Below are positions 25,129 through 33,763 of a stretch of DNA of 43,858 nt, piece after piece. The notes below the pieces were generated by a model. The model did not search any database and was not told the origin of the DNA. It saw only the letters and a program-made list of their open reading frames with translations. The position numbers were made by a program, and so were the translations under genes. The first letter of the stretch is position 1, and every line of letters begins with the position of its first letter. Origin of the DNA: Planctomycetaceae bacterium (lineage in GTDB: Bacteria; Planctomycetota; Planctomycetia; Planctomycetales; Planctomycetaceae); the NCBI GenBank assembly GCA_021732785.1, contig JAKFUG010000063.1, positions 1 through 43,858 on the forward strand. The letters run 5' to 3'.

Positions 25129-26811
25129 ATGGGTTGGAAATGGACAGCAGCGATCGGCCTCCTCGGCGTGATCGCCACGGCGGCCGCCGCACCACGCGAC
25201 TGGCAGCGCGGCGGGGAACGCGATCGCCCGCAGGGACGATGGGAACAGGACGACGAATACGCGCAAGCCGACGGGGGCGACGACCGTTGGGATGACCGCG
25301 ACGAATACTACGCACAGCGTGGTCCCGGTCGTGGTTCCGATTTTGATCGCGGTCCCGGTCCGGATTATCGTTCGGATCGGGGACGCCGTGATGACCGTGG
25401 TCCGGGCGGTCCTCCCCCGCGCGGTCCGCGACCCGAAATGGGACGTCATGACGACCGTGGCCCTGGCGGTCCGCCGCCGAATGGTCCTCGCGGCCCGCGT
25501 CCGGAAATGGGCGGGCGTGGTGACCGTGGTCCCGGCGGCCCGCCTCCGGGTGGTCCGCGTGGCCCGCATGGCGACTTCGGTCCGCCGCGAGGCGATCATT
25601 TTGCACACGCTCGCGATGACCGTGGTCCGCGTCATGACGATCATCGTTTTGCTGACCATCGGGGTAACGATCGTCGGGGTGACCATCGTGGTCCTCCCCC
25701 TCCGCCACACTTTGGACACGATCGCAACCAGGGACCGCGCCATCCGGGATTCGGTCCCGATCATGGTCCGCAACACGCCGACCGTGGTCCGCATGGCGAT
25801 GGTCCTCATGGTGGGCCCGGTCAGAACTTCCGCGGCGGGATGGGACGCGATGATCAATGGGGTCACCGGGGGCCGCCGCCATTCGTTCGCGAACGGATGG
25901 CTCACCGATTTGGCGGTCCATCTTTCGGTCCCCCACGATTTGCCGCGGCACACCGTCAGCAATTCCGCGGTGGAATGGGACCGGGCGGACAGCGCGGTTC
26001 CTTCGGTCGGCCCCCCTTCGCGGGCGGTCACATGATGGGCCACATGCCCTTCGGTCCCGGCGGACACCCCGGCATGGGACCGCACGCATTCGGACCGCCG
26101 GCCGATGGTCCCAATCCGATGGCGATGCTCGATGCCGATCACGACGGCAAGATCAGCAAGGAAGAAGTGTTGAAACATTTTGCCGAAGTCGATGCCAATC
26201 ATGATGACTCGGTGACGATGGACGAACTTCAGGCACACATGAAAAAAACGCACCCGATGCCGGGGCACGGACCGCAAGCCGGACCGCAGCACGGCGATCA
26301 TCATCCGGGACAACCAGGCCGTCCGGAAGCGGCACCCGGCAATCCCGGTCCGCGTCCGGGTCAACCTGGCCCCGGCGGTCCCGATGCCCGTGGCCCAGGT
26401 CGCGGTGGCCCTGGCTTTGGTCCCGGCGGCCCCGGTTTCGGTGGACCGGGACGGGGCGGTTTTGGCGGACCCGGCTTTGGCGGTGGTCCCGGGCGCGGCG
26501 GTCCTCCGTCACCCACGGCGATGATGGAGCACCTCGATAAAAATAAAGACGGCAAGCTCTCGAAAGACGAAGTCCCCGCGCCGATGTGGGAGCATTTGTC
26601 GAAAGCCGATACGGACGGTGACGGCAGTGTGAGCGCGGCGGAATTGGAAGCGCACGCCAAAACCATGCGTCCCGGTCGCCCCGGTCCGGATGCCCCCAAG
26701 GCCCCGGAAACGAAACCCGGCGATGCACCGGAAAAACCAGCGGAACCTCCGAAGCAAGCCGAAGTCGATTTCGCCCCGGCAGACGCCATCTCGGTGCTGC
26801 CGTCGGCGTAA
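25129..26811 (+). CDS. Secreted Gly/Pro/Arg/His-rich protein with four EF-hand motifs
   Basis: The 560-residue protein has a signal peptide (WTAAIGLLGVIATAAAA) and GGAG a suitable distance before the ATG. Residues 40-330 are low complexity: repeats of RGPGGPPPxGPRGPRPEMG and many Asp-Arg-Gly and His-Asp units. Two EF-hand loops follow (DADHDGKISKEE; DANHDDSVTMDE), then a second Gly/Pro-rich block with repeated GGPGFGGPG, then two more loops (DKNKDGKLSKDE; DTDGDGSVSAAE). It probably binds calcium or other divalent metals outside the cell. The two-component system directly downstream has a sensor with a similar Pro/Gly/Arg-rich segment, so the protein may be its target or signal. The repetitive sequence also makes the opposite strand open by chance. 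Confidence 0.85.
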   Translation: MGWKWTAAIGLLGVIATAAAAPRDWQRGGERDRPQGRWEQDDEYAQADGGDDRWDDRDEYYAQRGPGRGSDFDRGPGPDYRSDRGRRDDRGPGGPPPRGPRPEMGRHDDRGPGGPPPNGPRGPRPEMGGRGDRGPGGPPPGGPRGPHGDFGPPRGDHFAHARDDRGPRHDDHRFADHRGNDRRGDHRGPPPPPHFGHDRNQGPRHPGFGPDHGPQHADRGPHGDGPHGGPGQNFRGGMGRDDQWGHRGPPPFVRERMAHRFGGPSFGPPRFAAAHRQQFRGGMGPGGQRGSFGRPPFAGGHMMGHMPFGPGGHPGMGPHAFGPPADGPNPMAMLDADHDGKISKEEVLKHFAEVDANHDDSVTMDELQAHMKKTHPMPGHGPQAGPQHGDHHPGQPGRPEAAPGNPGPRPGQPGPGGPDARGPGRGGPGFGPGGPGFGGPGRGGFGGPGFGGGPGRGGPPSPTAMMEHLDKNKDGKLSKDEVPAPMWEHLSKADTDGDGSVSAAELEAHAKTMRPGRPGPDAPKAPETKPGDAPEKPAEPPKQAEVDFAPADAISVLPSA

Positions 26812-26917
26812 AGAACGGTGGCCGTTCACCAATTTCCTGCACCCCGGTCGCCACTTCTGCGCGGCCGGGGTGTTAGGGTTTGTCAGTGGTTCGTTGTGGT
26901 AAGACGTTTTCGATCTA

Positions 26918-27005
26918 CGCTTGCGGTTTCGCGCCCCGTGCAGAGACCACAGCGTGTGATCCGATGACTCCGAGACACTCACAACGAGGCGCGAAACCGC
27001 AAGCG
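26918..27005. repeat. Long-loop inverted repeat (family E)
   Basis: Arms CGCTTGCGGTTTCGCGCC (26918-26935) and its exact complement (26988-27005) enclose 52 bases that differ from the centre of the copy at 24829-24921. It lies between the EF-hand protein gene and the response regulator gene and may separate their transcription. Confidence 0.85.
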
Positions 27006-27040
27006 ATGTCAGGTACAACGAACAACGGATCACGATCCTC

Positions 27041-27694
27041 ATGCGAGTTTTAGTTGTCGAAGATGAACCCGATCTGCAACGCGTCGTAGCGATGGCTTTG
27101 CGGGAAGAAGACTATGCGGTGGATACCGCCGACGATGGCGAAGACGGTCTGTATAAATCGCAGACGTGGGACTACGACGCGATTGTTCTCGATGTGATGT
27201 TGCCGAAACGGGATGGGTGGTCGTTGCTCGAGACCTTGCGGAAGACCAAGCCGACCCCCGTGTTGATGTTGACCGCCCGCGACGCCGTCCCGGATCGGGT
27301 CCGCGGGCTGGATCTCGGGGCCGACGATTATCTGGTCAAGCCGTTCGAACTGGCGGAACTGTCCGCGCGGCTAAGGGCTTTGATTCGACGCTCCAAAGGA
27401 CAACCGCGGCCGGTGTTGGATATCGGTGAGATCCGCATCGATACCGCGTCGAAGCAGGTGACCAATGGCGGCCGGGCCGTAGCCCTCACGGCGAAGGAAT
27501 ACAGCCTGCTCGAAATTCTGGCGCTCCATCGCGGGACGCTGGTCACCCGGACGATGATTTACGACCATCTCTTCGACGAAAACGACGACAGTCTTTCCAA
27601 TCTGGTCGATGTGTACGTTTCCAACATTCGCCGTAAACTGGGGCATGACTTGATCACCACGCGTCGCGGACAAGGCTACATCATCGAAGAATGA
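27041..27694 (+). CDS. OmpR/PhoB-type response regulator
   Basis: The 217-residue protein has an N-terminal receiver domain with acidic pocket VVEDEP, phospho-acceptor Asp51 in IVLDVMLP, Thr78 in LMLTARD and Lys100 in YLVKPFE. A C-terminal winged-helix domain follows (LTAKEYSLLEILALHRG; VDVYVSNIRRKLG; TTRRGQGYIIEE). All functional residues are present. The histidine kinase gene begins 39 bases downstream. The upstream EF-hand protein gene is a likely target, though no binding site is recognised. It is a DNA-binding transcription factor. Confidence 0.95.
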   Translation: MRVLVVEDEPDLQRVVAMALREEDYAVDTADDGEDGLYKSQTWDYDAIVLDVMLPKRDGWSLLETLRKTKPTPVLMLTARDAVPDRVRGLDLGADDYLVKPFELAELSARLRALIRRSKGQPRPVLDIGEIRIDTASKQVTNGGRAVALTAKEYSLLEILALHRGTLVTRTMIYDHLFDENDDSLSNLVDVYVSNIRRKLGHDLITTRRGQGYIIEE

Positions 27695-27733
27695 CCGATT
27701 CCTCTCCGAGTCTCCTTGGATTGATCCCGCTGC

Positions 27734-29440
27734 ATGATTCGTTCGTTACGCTGGCGATTACAGGTCTGGCACGCACTGGTGCTGTGGGCGGTGCTCACGG
27801 TCTTCGGTGTGGCCGTCTATGTTCTGCAATGGCAGACGCGGTTGCAGCAGATTGATGCGGAACTCGATCGAACCGCTGAAGTGCTGGCGTCCCGTGTGCG
27901 CCGATTGATGCCGCCGCCTCCGTTTGGTCGCCCGCCGTTTGATGGAGCGCCGCGGTTTGGCCCGCCGGGGGAAGGACCGTCACCGCGCAACAACGGCGGT
28001 GGGCCGGATGGCAACGGGCGACCCGCTCGTCCGCGCGATGGGGATCGGGGTCCGCCGCGCGATCGACCGGGACCGCCGGGTCAACCCCGCCCCGAAGAGC
28101 CGCGCGGACCCAATCCGCGACCGTCCGACCCCAATCGTCCACCGGGTCGTCCCGGCGAGAGCCCCCCCTGGGAAATCTCGCGGTGGGTCGAGGACCTGCT
28201 GCATCGATTCCGCGACGGCGGCAACCGCCCCGATCCGCCCGGGCTCGGTTTGCCGGAAGAGTTCGCCCATCTCTTTGAAGGACCCGCAGACGGGCGGATG
28301 CACTTTGTGATCTGGAATCGGGACGGGAAGATGCTGGAAAAATCGGCGTCCGCCCCCGAGTTACCGTTCCCCGGACTGCATGTCGGTGAGAACGATCTGC
28401 CCGCGCGCCTGGTTCGGCAACGAGCCCATTTTCGCGAAGTGATCTACGCCGGGCGGTTCGAAACCAACATTCTCGTGGGACGATCGTTGCAGCACGACAT
28501 CCTGCTGCTGCATCGCTTCGGCGGCATGCTGTTTCTCTCGGCGATCAGTGTCCTCGGCGTGGGATTGGTCGGCGGTTGGTGGTTCACCGGGCGAGCCATG
28601 CGTCCGCTGGCCTCCATGACAACGGCCGCGGAATCGATCTCCGAGCAGAATCTCTCGCAACGGATTGACGTCTCCGAAACCGATAGCGAACTCGGTCAAC
28701 TGGCCGAGGTGTTGAATCGCACATTTGATCGTTTGCAGGCGGCCTTCGAGCGGCAGGTGCGTTTCACGGCCGATGCTTCGCACGAACTGCGCACGCCGGT
28801 GGCCGTCATTCTGGCGCAGATCGAATTGTCTCTCGCACGACAGAGATCGGAGCAGGATTATCGCGAGGCTCTCGGAACCTGCATGCGGGCGTCGCAGCGG
28901 ATGAAAGCGTTGATCGAAAGCCTGCTGGTGTTGGCCCGGCTGGATGCCGGGGCGACGGAACTTGTGCTGGAACCGGTCGCGCTCGATTCTCTGATCGTTG
29001 ATGCGGTGGAACTCATCGCACCGCTGGCCGACCAACGTCGCATCGCCATTGTGTGCGACGTTCTGCCTCTCCGCGTGACCGGCGACCGACACCGGTTGGC
29101 CCAGGTTTTTGTCAATCTGCTGACGAATGCCGTCCGGTATAACCGCGATGATGGCCGCATTGAAGTCTCCGTTCGTGAGGCCGGTGACATCGCTGTCGTC
29201 ACCATTCGGGACACCGGAATCGGCATTGCGCCCGAGCACTTGCCGCACATTTTTGACCGGTTTTACCGTGTCGACCCGGCCCGTTCGCGGTCGGAAGGAA
29301 GCAGCGGCCTCGGTCTCGCCATCTGCCAGGGCTTCGTGGCCGCTCATCAGGGAACGCTCTCCGCCACCAGCACCCTTGGCGAAGGAACCACGATGGAATT
29401 GCGGCTCCCGATCGCGTCGTCGATTGCGATGCCGAACTGA
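27734..29440 (+). CDS. Sensor histidine kinase with Pro/Gly-rich extracytoplasmic domain
   Basis: The 568-residue protein has a first membrane segment at about residues 12-32 and a second at about 263-285 (AISVLGVGLVGGWWF). A HAMP domain, phospho-acceptor His350 in ASHELRTP, the N box NLLTNAVRYN, DTGIGI, FDRFYR and the G2 box SSGLGLAI follow. The extracytoplasmic loop is about 230 residues, unusually long. Its first half (about 58-150) is rich in Pro, Gly, Arg and Asp (for example RDGDRGPPRDRPGPPG), much like the EF-hand protein two genes upstream. The second half (FVIWNRDGKMLEKSA) looks like a small folded sensor domain. It pairs with the adjacent regulator. Direct sensing of metal or of the EF-hand protein is inference. 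Confidence 0.94.
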   Translation: MIRSLRWRLQVWHALVLWAVLTVFGVAVYVLQWQTRLQQIDAELDRTAEVLASRVRRLMPPPPFGRPPFDGAPRFGPPGEGPSPRNNGGGPDGNGRPARPRDGDRGPPRDRPGPPGQPRPEEPRGPNPRPSDPNRPPGRPGESPPWEISRWVEDLLHRFRDGGNRPDPPGLGLPEEFAHLFEGPADGRMHFVIWNRDGKMLEKSASAPELPFPGLHVGENDLPARLVRQRAHFREVIYAGRFETNILVGRSLQHDILLLHRFGGMLFLSAISVLGVGLVGGWWFTGRAMRPLASMTTAAESISEQNLSQRIDVSETDSELGQLAEVLNRTFDRLQAAFERQVRFTADASHELRTPVAVILAQIELSLARQRSEQDYREALGTCMRASQRMKALIESLLVLARLDAGATELVLEPVALDSLIVDAVELIAPLADQRRIAIVCDVLPLRVTGDRHRLAQVFVNLLTNAVRYNRDDGRIEVSVREAGDIAVVTIRDTGIGIAPEHLPHIFDRFYRVDPARSRSEGSSGLGLAICQGFVAAHQGTLSATSTLGEGTTMELRLPIASSIAMPN

Positions 29441-29530
29441 CTTCGAGCGTTTTCCGAAGCATCAGAATCATCACTGGGATTCGGTCGCGGGTCCGTTTGA
29501 GTGGAAAGGCGTCGGGCTGAATAGAGAGGC

Positions 29531-29601
29531 GTCGGGGCGGGGGCCCCGACCTAAATTGTTGGTTAATTTTTACATTCATAGGTCGGAGCCCCTGCCCCGA
29601 C
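29531..29601. repeat. Inverted repeat after kinase gene (family G)
   Basis: Arms at 29531-29553 (GTCGGGGCGGGGGCCCCGAC followed by CTA) and 29579-29601 pair with two mismatches. They are separated by an AT-rich 25-base loop. It lies in the 271-base gap after the kinase gene and may be a terminator-like or REP-like element. Confidence 0.75.
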
Positions 29602-29711
29602 TCTTCAAACTGTCCCGCAACACGCTCTAGCCAAGTCTTTTCAGGCGGACTAGGCTATTATCGTTCGGCGACGGTTGTTGTCGCCGCTGGTTTTATCGTG
29701 GGAGCCTGTTC

Positions 29712-30929
29712 ATGTCAGATCTCGCCTGCCGGAAGCCCGGTCGGTTGGTGTCGTTCCGGGTGCTGTTGTCGGTGGCGTCGATCGTGGCCCTGTCGAGCAT
29801 CGGTTTCCTCCGCGCGGCAGACGAACCGGCTAAGAAACCCGTTGTAAAAGCTCCCGCCGCTCCCACGGAAAAAGAAGACGCCGCGGCGGATCTCTTCGCG
29901 ATTCCCGACGGCAAACCGGCGGAGATTCTCAAATGGACGGACGAATTGCAACGGAAGCGGATGAATTTCAAGAGCCGCAAAGAGGCCGTGGATTTCGCAA
30001 TTCGCGTGCAATGGGCACTGATTGATGCCGGCGACAAAGTGCTCGCCCAAACGACGGCGTCCGATGACGAAGCCCTCGCCGCGGCGGAAATGAAACTCCA
30101 GGCGTTGTCGCTGCTGACCGAAGCCGGCATTGACGGGGCACTCGAAAAGGCGATGAAAGCCGCCGAGGTGCTGCAAAAAGATAAACGGCCGGACATCGCC
30201 GAGCAGGCCACCGAAACGTGGGGCCGATTGCGACTCCTCAGCGTCACCAAAATGGAAGCAAAAGAACGGGCGGCGTTCATCAAGGAAACCCTCGACGCGA
30301 TTCCGTTGTCCAAGTATTCCGCGGAAGCTGTCAACAAAGCGGGACAACTGGGTGAAATCCTTCAGTCGCTCGAAGAAGAAACGCTCGCGGCCGACTATTA
30401 CGAACAACTCGCGAAGTCGCTGGCCAAGTCGGACAAGCCGCGGTTGAAGCAAATGGCCGAGATGCTGGCGGCCGAAGTTCGCCGGATGAAGCTCCCCGGC
30501 AACCCCATGGTCGTGACCGGCAAAACACTGGAAGGCAAAGATTTCCAGTGGGACCGCTACAAAGGCAAAGTCGTCCTGGTCGACTTCTGGGCCACCTGGT
30601 GCGGTCCCTGTGTGCAGGAAATGCCCAACGTCAAGGAAAACTACGAAAAGTACCACGAAAAGGGCTTTGAAGTTGTCGGCATCAGTCTCGATGACGACCG
30701 CGCAAAACTCGAAGGCTTCATTGCGAAGAATGAAATTCCGTGGACCAACCTCTTCGCCGAACCCAAGTCCGAAGGGGAACCGGGCGATCAACCGACTGCC
30801 GTTCATTACGCCGTCAGCAGCATTCCCACGGCCATTCTGGTGGGCAAAGATGGCAAGGTGATTACGTTGAACGCCCGTGGTGAAATTTTGACCGAACTGT
30901 TGGGAAAACTGCTCGGCGACAAGAAGTGA
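29712..30929 (+). CDS. TlpA/ResA-like thioredoxin-fold protein with helical N-terminal region
   Basis: The 405-residue protein has a leader with a hydrophobic segment (VLLSVASIVALSSIGFL) and is exported or anchored. Residues 40-265 are mainly helical and charged and not recognised. From about 266 there is a peroxiredoxin/TlpA-type thioredoxin domain with WCGPC at 296-300 (Cys297, Cys300), the strand VVGISLDDD, and a cis-Pro segment SSIPTAILVG. TlpA-like proteins reduce disulfides in the periplasm, often for cytochrome c maturation, which fits an organism with many exported c-type cytochromes. The next gene, a lipase-like hydrolase, follows on the same strand. Confidence 0.9.
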   Translation: MSDLACRKPGRLVSFRVLLSVASIVALSSIGFLRAADEPAKKPVVKAPAAPTEKEDAAADLFAIPDGKPAEILKWTDELQRKRMNFKSRKEAVDFAIRVQWALIDAGDKVLAQTTASDDEALAAAEMKLQALSLLTEAGIDGALEKAMKAAEVLQKDKRPDIAEQATETWGRLRLLSVTKMEAKERAAFIKETLDAIPLSKYSAEAVNKAGQLGEILQSLEEETLAADYYEQLAKSLAKSDKPRLKQMAEMLAAEVRRMKLPGNPMVVTGKTLEGKDFQWDRYKGKVVLVDFWATWCGPCVQEMPNVKENYEKYHEKGFEVVGISLDDDRAKLEGFIAKNEIPWTNLFAEPKSEGEPGDQPTAVHYAVSSIPTAILVGKDGKVITLNARGEILTELLGKLLGDKK

Positions 30930-30991
30930 GTCGGTGAATGGAGTGCCTTCGGGTTCGCCGGTGGCACTCGAACTCGATTGAGGCAGCCCCC

Positions 30992-31975
30992 ATGGTGCGC
31001 GGAGGCTCGGTGAGTCTGTTGATGGTGATGTTGTGGCCGATGAGCATCATCTCGGCGCAACCGATCTCCACACAGTCGTTGCCTCCGAGCGTGCAAGCCC
31101 TGGTGTTACATGAGGTCGAGATGCAAACGCTCGGCGGTCGGCAATTCTGGAGTGATCTCCAGTTCTTTGGTGAATACCGCATTCAACGGAATGTCTTCAC
31201 CGGCCATTACCGATTGCTCGACGGGCGCGACTGGCGACATCAATGGGGCACGCTCGAAGAGTGCCAGGCCAAACTCACGCAAATCCGCGAGAAGAAAAAG
31301 TTGCCGGCGATGTCCGGCCGCGCGGTGATTTTGCTGCACGGGATTTTGCGTTCCAACAAGTCGATGCACGTGCTCGCACAAGCCTTGCGAGACGAGGGAT
31401 ACACGGTCTTTCCGTTTGAGTATCCGAGCACGCAAGTCAGCATTCCCGACGCCGCGGAATCGCTCGACAGTGTGATTCAGCATCTCGATGGGATCGAAGA
31501 GTTGCATCTCGTCGGTCACAGCATGGGCGGGTTGGTGATTCGGGCCTATTTTGCCGAACACCACGACCCGCGAATTCGACGCGTCGTGATGCTCGGGACG
31601 CCCAATCAGGGTGCCGAATTAGCCGATCGACTCCAACCGGTGTTGCTGGCGCGGGTTCTTTCCGGACCGGGAGGAAGGCAACTGGTGACCGAAGGGTTCG
31701 TGAAAGAGTTACCCGTCCCGCCGGTGGAATTTGCCGTCATCGCGGGAGCGCGAGGCAACGATTCCGGTTGGAACCCGCTCATTCCGGGCGACGACGATGG
31801 CACGGTGACCGTGGCGAGTACGCGGTTGATCGGTGCCGCGGATTTTGCCACCGTCCCGGCGTTACATCACGGTCTCACATCGCTACCGTCCGCGGTCGAA
31901 CAAGTGAGTCACTTTCTTGCCACCGGCCGCCTGCGCGCGGAAGGCGAACGCCAGCCGATTCTGCCCGCCGAGTAA
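30992..31975 (+). CDS. Exported alpha/beta hydrolase (lipase-like)
   Basis: About 327 residues. The ATG at 30992 gives a leader with SVSLLMVMLWPMSIISAQ; an ATG at 30938 would only lengthen it. The hydrolase fold is visible from AVILLHGILRSNKS (oxyanion region). It continues with the nucleophile elbow GHSMGG (Ser177) and VMLGTPNQGAELA, then the Asp candidate in PGDDDGTV and the His in ALHHGL. LGTPNQG is typical of the PGAP1/triacylglycerol lipase group. The substrate is unknown. It is convergent with the next gene, only 37 bases apart. Confidence 0.87.
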   Translation: MVRGGSVSLLMVMLWPMSIISAQPISTQSLPPSVQALVLHEVEMQTLGGRQFWSDLQFFGEYRIQRNVFTGHYRLLDGRDWRHQWGTLEECQAKLTQIREKKKLPAMSGRAVILLHGILRSNKSMHVLAQALRDEGYTVFPFEYPSTQVSIPDAAESLDSVIQHLDGIEELHLVGHSMGGLVIRAYFAEHHDPRIRRVVMLGTPNQGAELADRLQPVLLARVLSGPGGRQLVTEGFVKELPVPPVEFAVIAGARGNDSGWNPLIPGDDDGTVTVASTRLIGAADFATVPALHHGLTSLPSAVEQVSHFLATGRLRAEGERQPILPAE

Positions 31976-32012
31976 TTCCGCGCGATTGTCGGGTGGGCAA
32001 TCAGCGGTGACA

Positions 32013-33521
32013 TCATTGCGCCGCGAGTTGTTGCAACCGGTTATAAATCCAGACGTGGGCCATCGCGCACGTGAAAAATGACGCAAAGACTGCCACGGTA
32101 CCGGCGACACGTTCGTGCATTCCGGGTTGTCCGATCACCATCATCATCGCAAACGAAAGCCATACCACACCGGCACCGAGCGGAACCGCGCCCCAGCGGA
32201 CATACAGCGAAAAGACCGCCGCAAGGTGCGCACACGCGATAAACATTCCCACGATCCCCCAGAACATGGCGTCATCCAGAATGTCGACAAAATTGCGGAT
32301 TCCCTGCCGCGAGGAAACGATCGCCACGAAGTCGAAAAACACCACGGGAATCAGGCCGACATACACAGCGGCCCATTTCACGACGATCAATTCCCCCATC
32401 GAAAGCGGGGTGAGATACAGCGTCGACCACGTCTGCTGACGGATTTCATCCGAAAACACGCGGCTCGCCAGCAGCGCCCCTTCAAACGCCATCGCCAGAC
32501 TGAAGCAGATGACGCAGACTTCCTGCGCGTGCCGCAGCCGATCGGAACCACGTTCCAGAATCAGCCAGAACGCGAAGACGAGCACCATCAATGCGGCATA
32601 ACCGGCGGCCTTCATCGCCAATTGTTGCCAGCCACCCAGCGTGAAGAACAGTTCCTTCCACGCGATTGCCATCGGCCAGACGCGGCCGGGTGAGACGAGG
32701 CGGTATTTCGGACTCCGTAGCAACCACCAGGCCCGCGTCACGGGAGCGGTATCCGGTTGACGCACGGCCCAGCCGAACAGCGCCCAACTCAGCACGAAGC
32801 AAGCGCTCCCCATGACAAAGAACGCGATTTCGCAGGGCGAGATTACGTTCGGCGAACCACTGGATTGAAAGAGAAACGCGATCCGGCGAAAGCAGAATGA
32901 TTCGCAGAGTGTTCGCCAAAATGGTGCGACTCGCCCGAAACGCGTCCATTGCCGATAGATTACTTCGCACAGTCCGGCCGTCAGTCCGTATGTGACGGCG
33001 GTGACAATCATGGCCATCGATGCCGCCCGCGTGGTCCGACATAACACCGACCACAGCACAGCGACATTGCCAACGCAGAACAGCAGCGCGATCAGCGTGA
33101 CCACCGACGCATAAACCTGTTGCAGCGTGATGCCGCCGAGGGTGATGGCCAGCAGCGCCAGCGGGATCTGCAAGAGGATCAGGATCGCAGCCTGGATGAA
33201 CCGTCCGCCCCCTTTACCAATCAGCAAGCCCAGCGGACTGAGCCCCGTCATCAGCATCAGACCGAGCGTGTTTTCTTCTTTTTCCTCACTGATGGTTGAC
33301 GAAAAATATCCCATCCCGGCGATGAAAATCAGCCAGGCATTCAGGACGACGAGCATCTCGAAAAAGCGGAGTCCCGGCGCACCGTACCATCGCATCTGCG
33401 ATTGGGCATTCCACAACGCCCAGTAACCGATGAGCAAGGTGGCCAGGCGCAACCCGTGCGTCCAGCGATCCCGTGCATCGAGACGCAATGATCGCGTGAA
33501 GAGTGCCCACACGCCCCCCAT
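32013..33521 (-). CDS. ABC-2-type transporter membrane protein
   Basis: The 502-residue protein has about 10-12 hydrophobic segments. The motif STISEEKEENTLGLMLMTGLSPLGLLIGKGGG near residue 80 is the conserved cytoplasmic segment of ABC-2 type permeases (the 'EKExxTLxxLLxTPLS' pattern). A second copy, SDEIRQQTWSTLYLTPLSMGELIVVKW, is in the C-terminal half. Two halves with the same motif suggest internal duplication or a fused dimer. No ATPase gene is adjacent, so the energising subunit must be elsewhere. The divergent gene is the RuBisCO-like protein; the region between, 33522-33763, shows no further gene. Confidence 0.8.
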   Translation of the reverse strand: MGGVWALFTRSLRLDARDRWTHGLRLATLLIGYWALWNAQSQMRWYGAPGLRFFEMLVVLNAWLIFIAGMGYFSSTISEEKEENTLGLMLMTGLSPLGLLIGKGGGRFIQAAILILLQIPLALLAITLGGITLQQVYASVVTLIALLFCVGNVAVLWSVLCRTTRAASMAMIVTAVTYGLTAGLCEVIYRQWTRFGRVAPFWRTLCESFCFRRIAFLFQSSGSPNVISPCEIAFFVMGSACFVLSWALFGWAVRQPDTAPVTRAWWLLRSPKYRLVSPGRVWPMAIAWKELFFTLGGWQQLAMKAAGYAALMVLVFAFWLILERGSDRLRHAQEVCVICFSLAMAFEGALLASRVFSDEIRQQTWSTLYLTPLSMGELIVVKWAAVYVGLIPVVFFDFVAIVSSRQGIRNFVDILDDAMFWGIVGMFIACAHLAAVFSLYVRWGAVPLGAGVVWLSFAMMMVIGQPGMHERVAGTVAVFASFFTCAMAHVWIYNRLQQLAAQ

Positions 33522-33763
33522 TGGCCTGCTCTCCGTGTCATCCCGTAATACCGATCAATGTTCATTTACCCTATCAGATTCGCGGAACGCTGTCGCGAGT
33601 TGGCGACTGGCTGGCCTGCACGCGTCCCTTTACAATGGCAAACGTCCGGGCCTGCGAGAGGGACGCATGACGTGATGTCGGCTTCCCGATTGCAAAGGGA
33701 ATTCACAGCCATCCGTTGCCCCACTGGGTAACGTGGGAATCATCGTCAGGAATTGTTCGTTTC

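Noticed and set aside
25036-26364. Long open frames (442 and 320 codons) on the minus strand opposite the EF-hand gene
   Set aside because: They are rich in Arg/Thr/Val or Asp/Arg/His runs and arise because the GC-rich, repetitive plus-strand gene leaves few stops; the plus frame has a signal peptide and four EF-hands.
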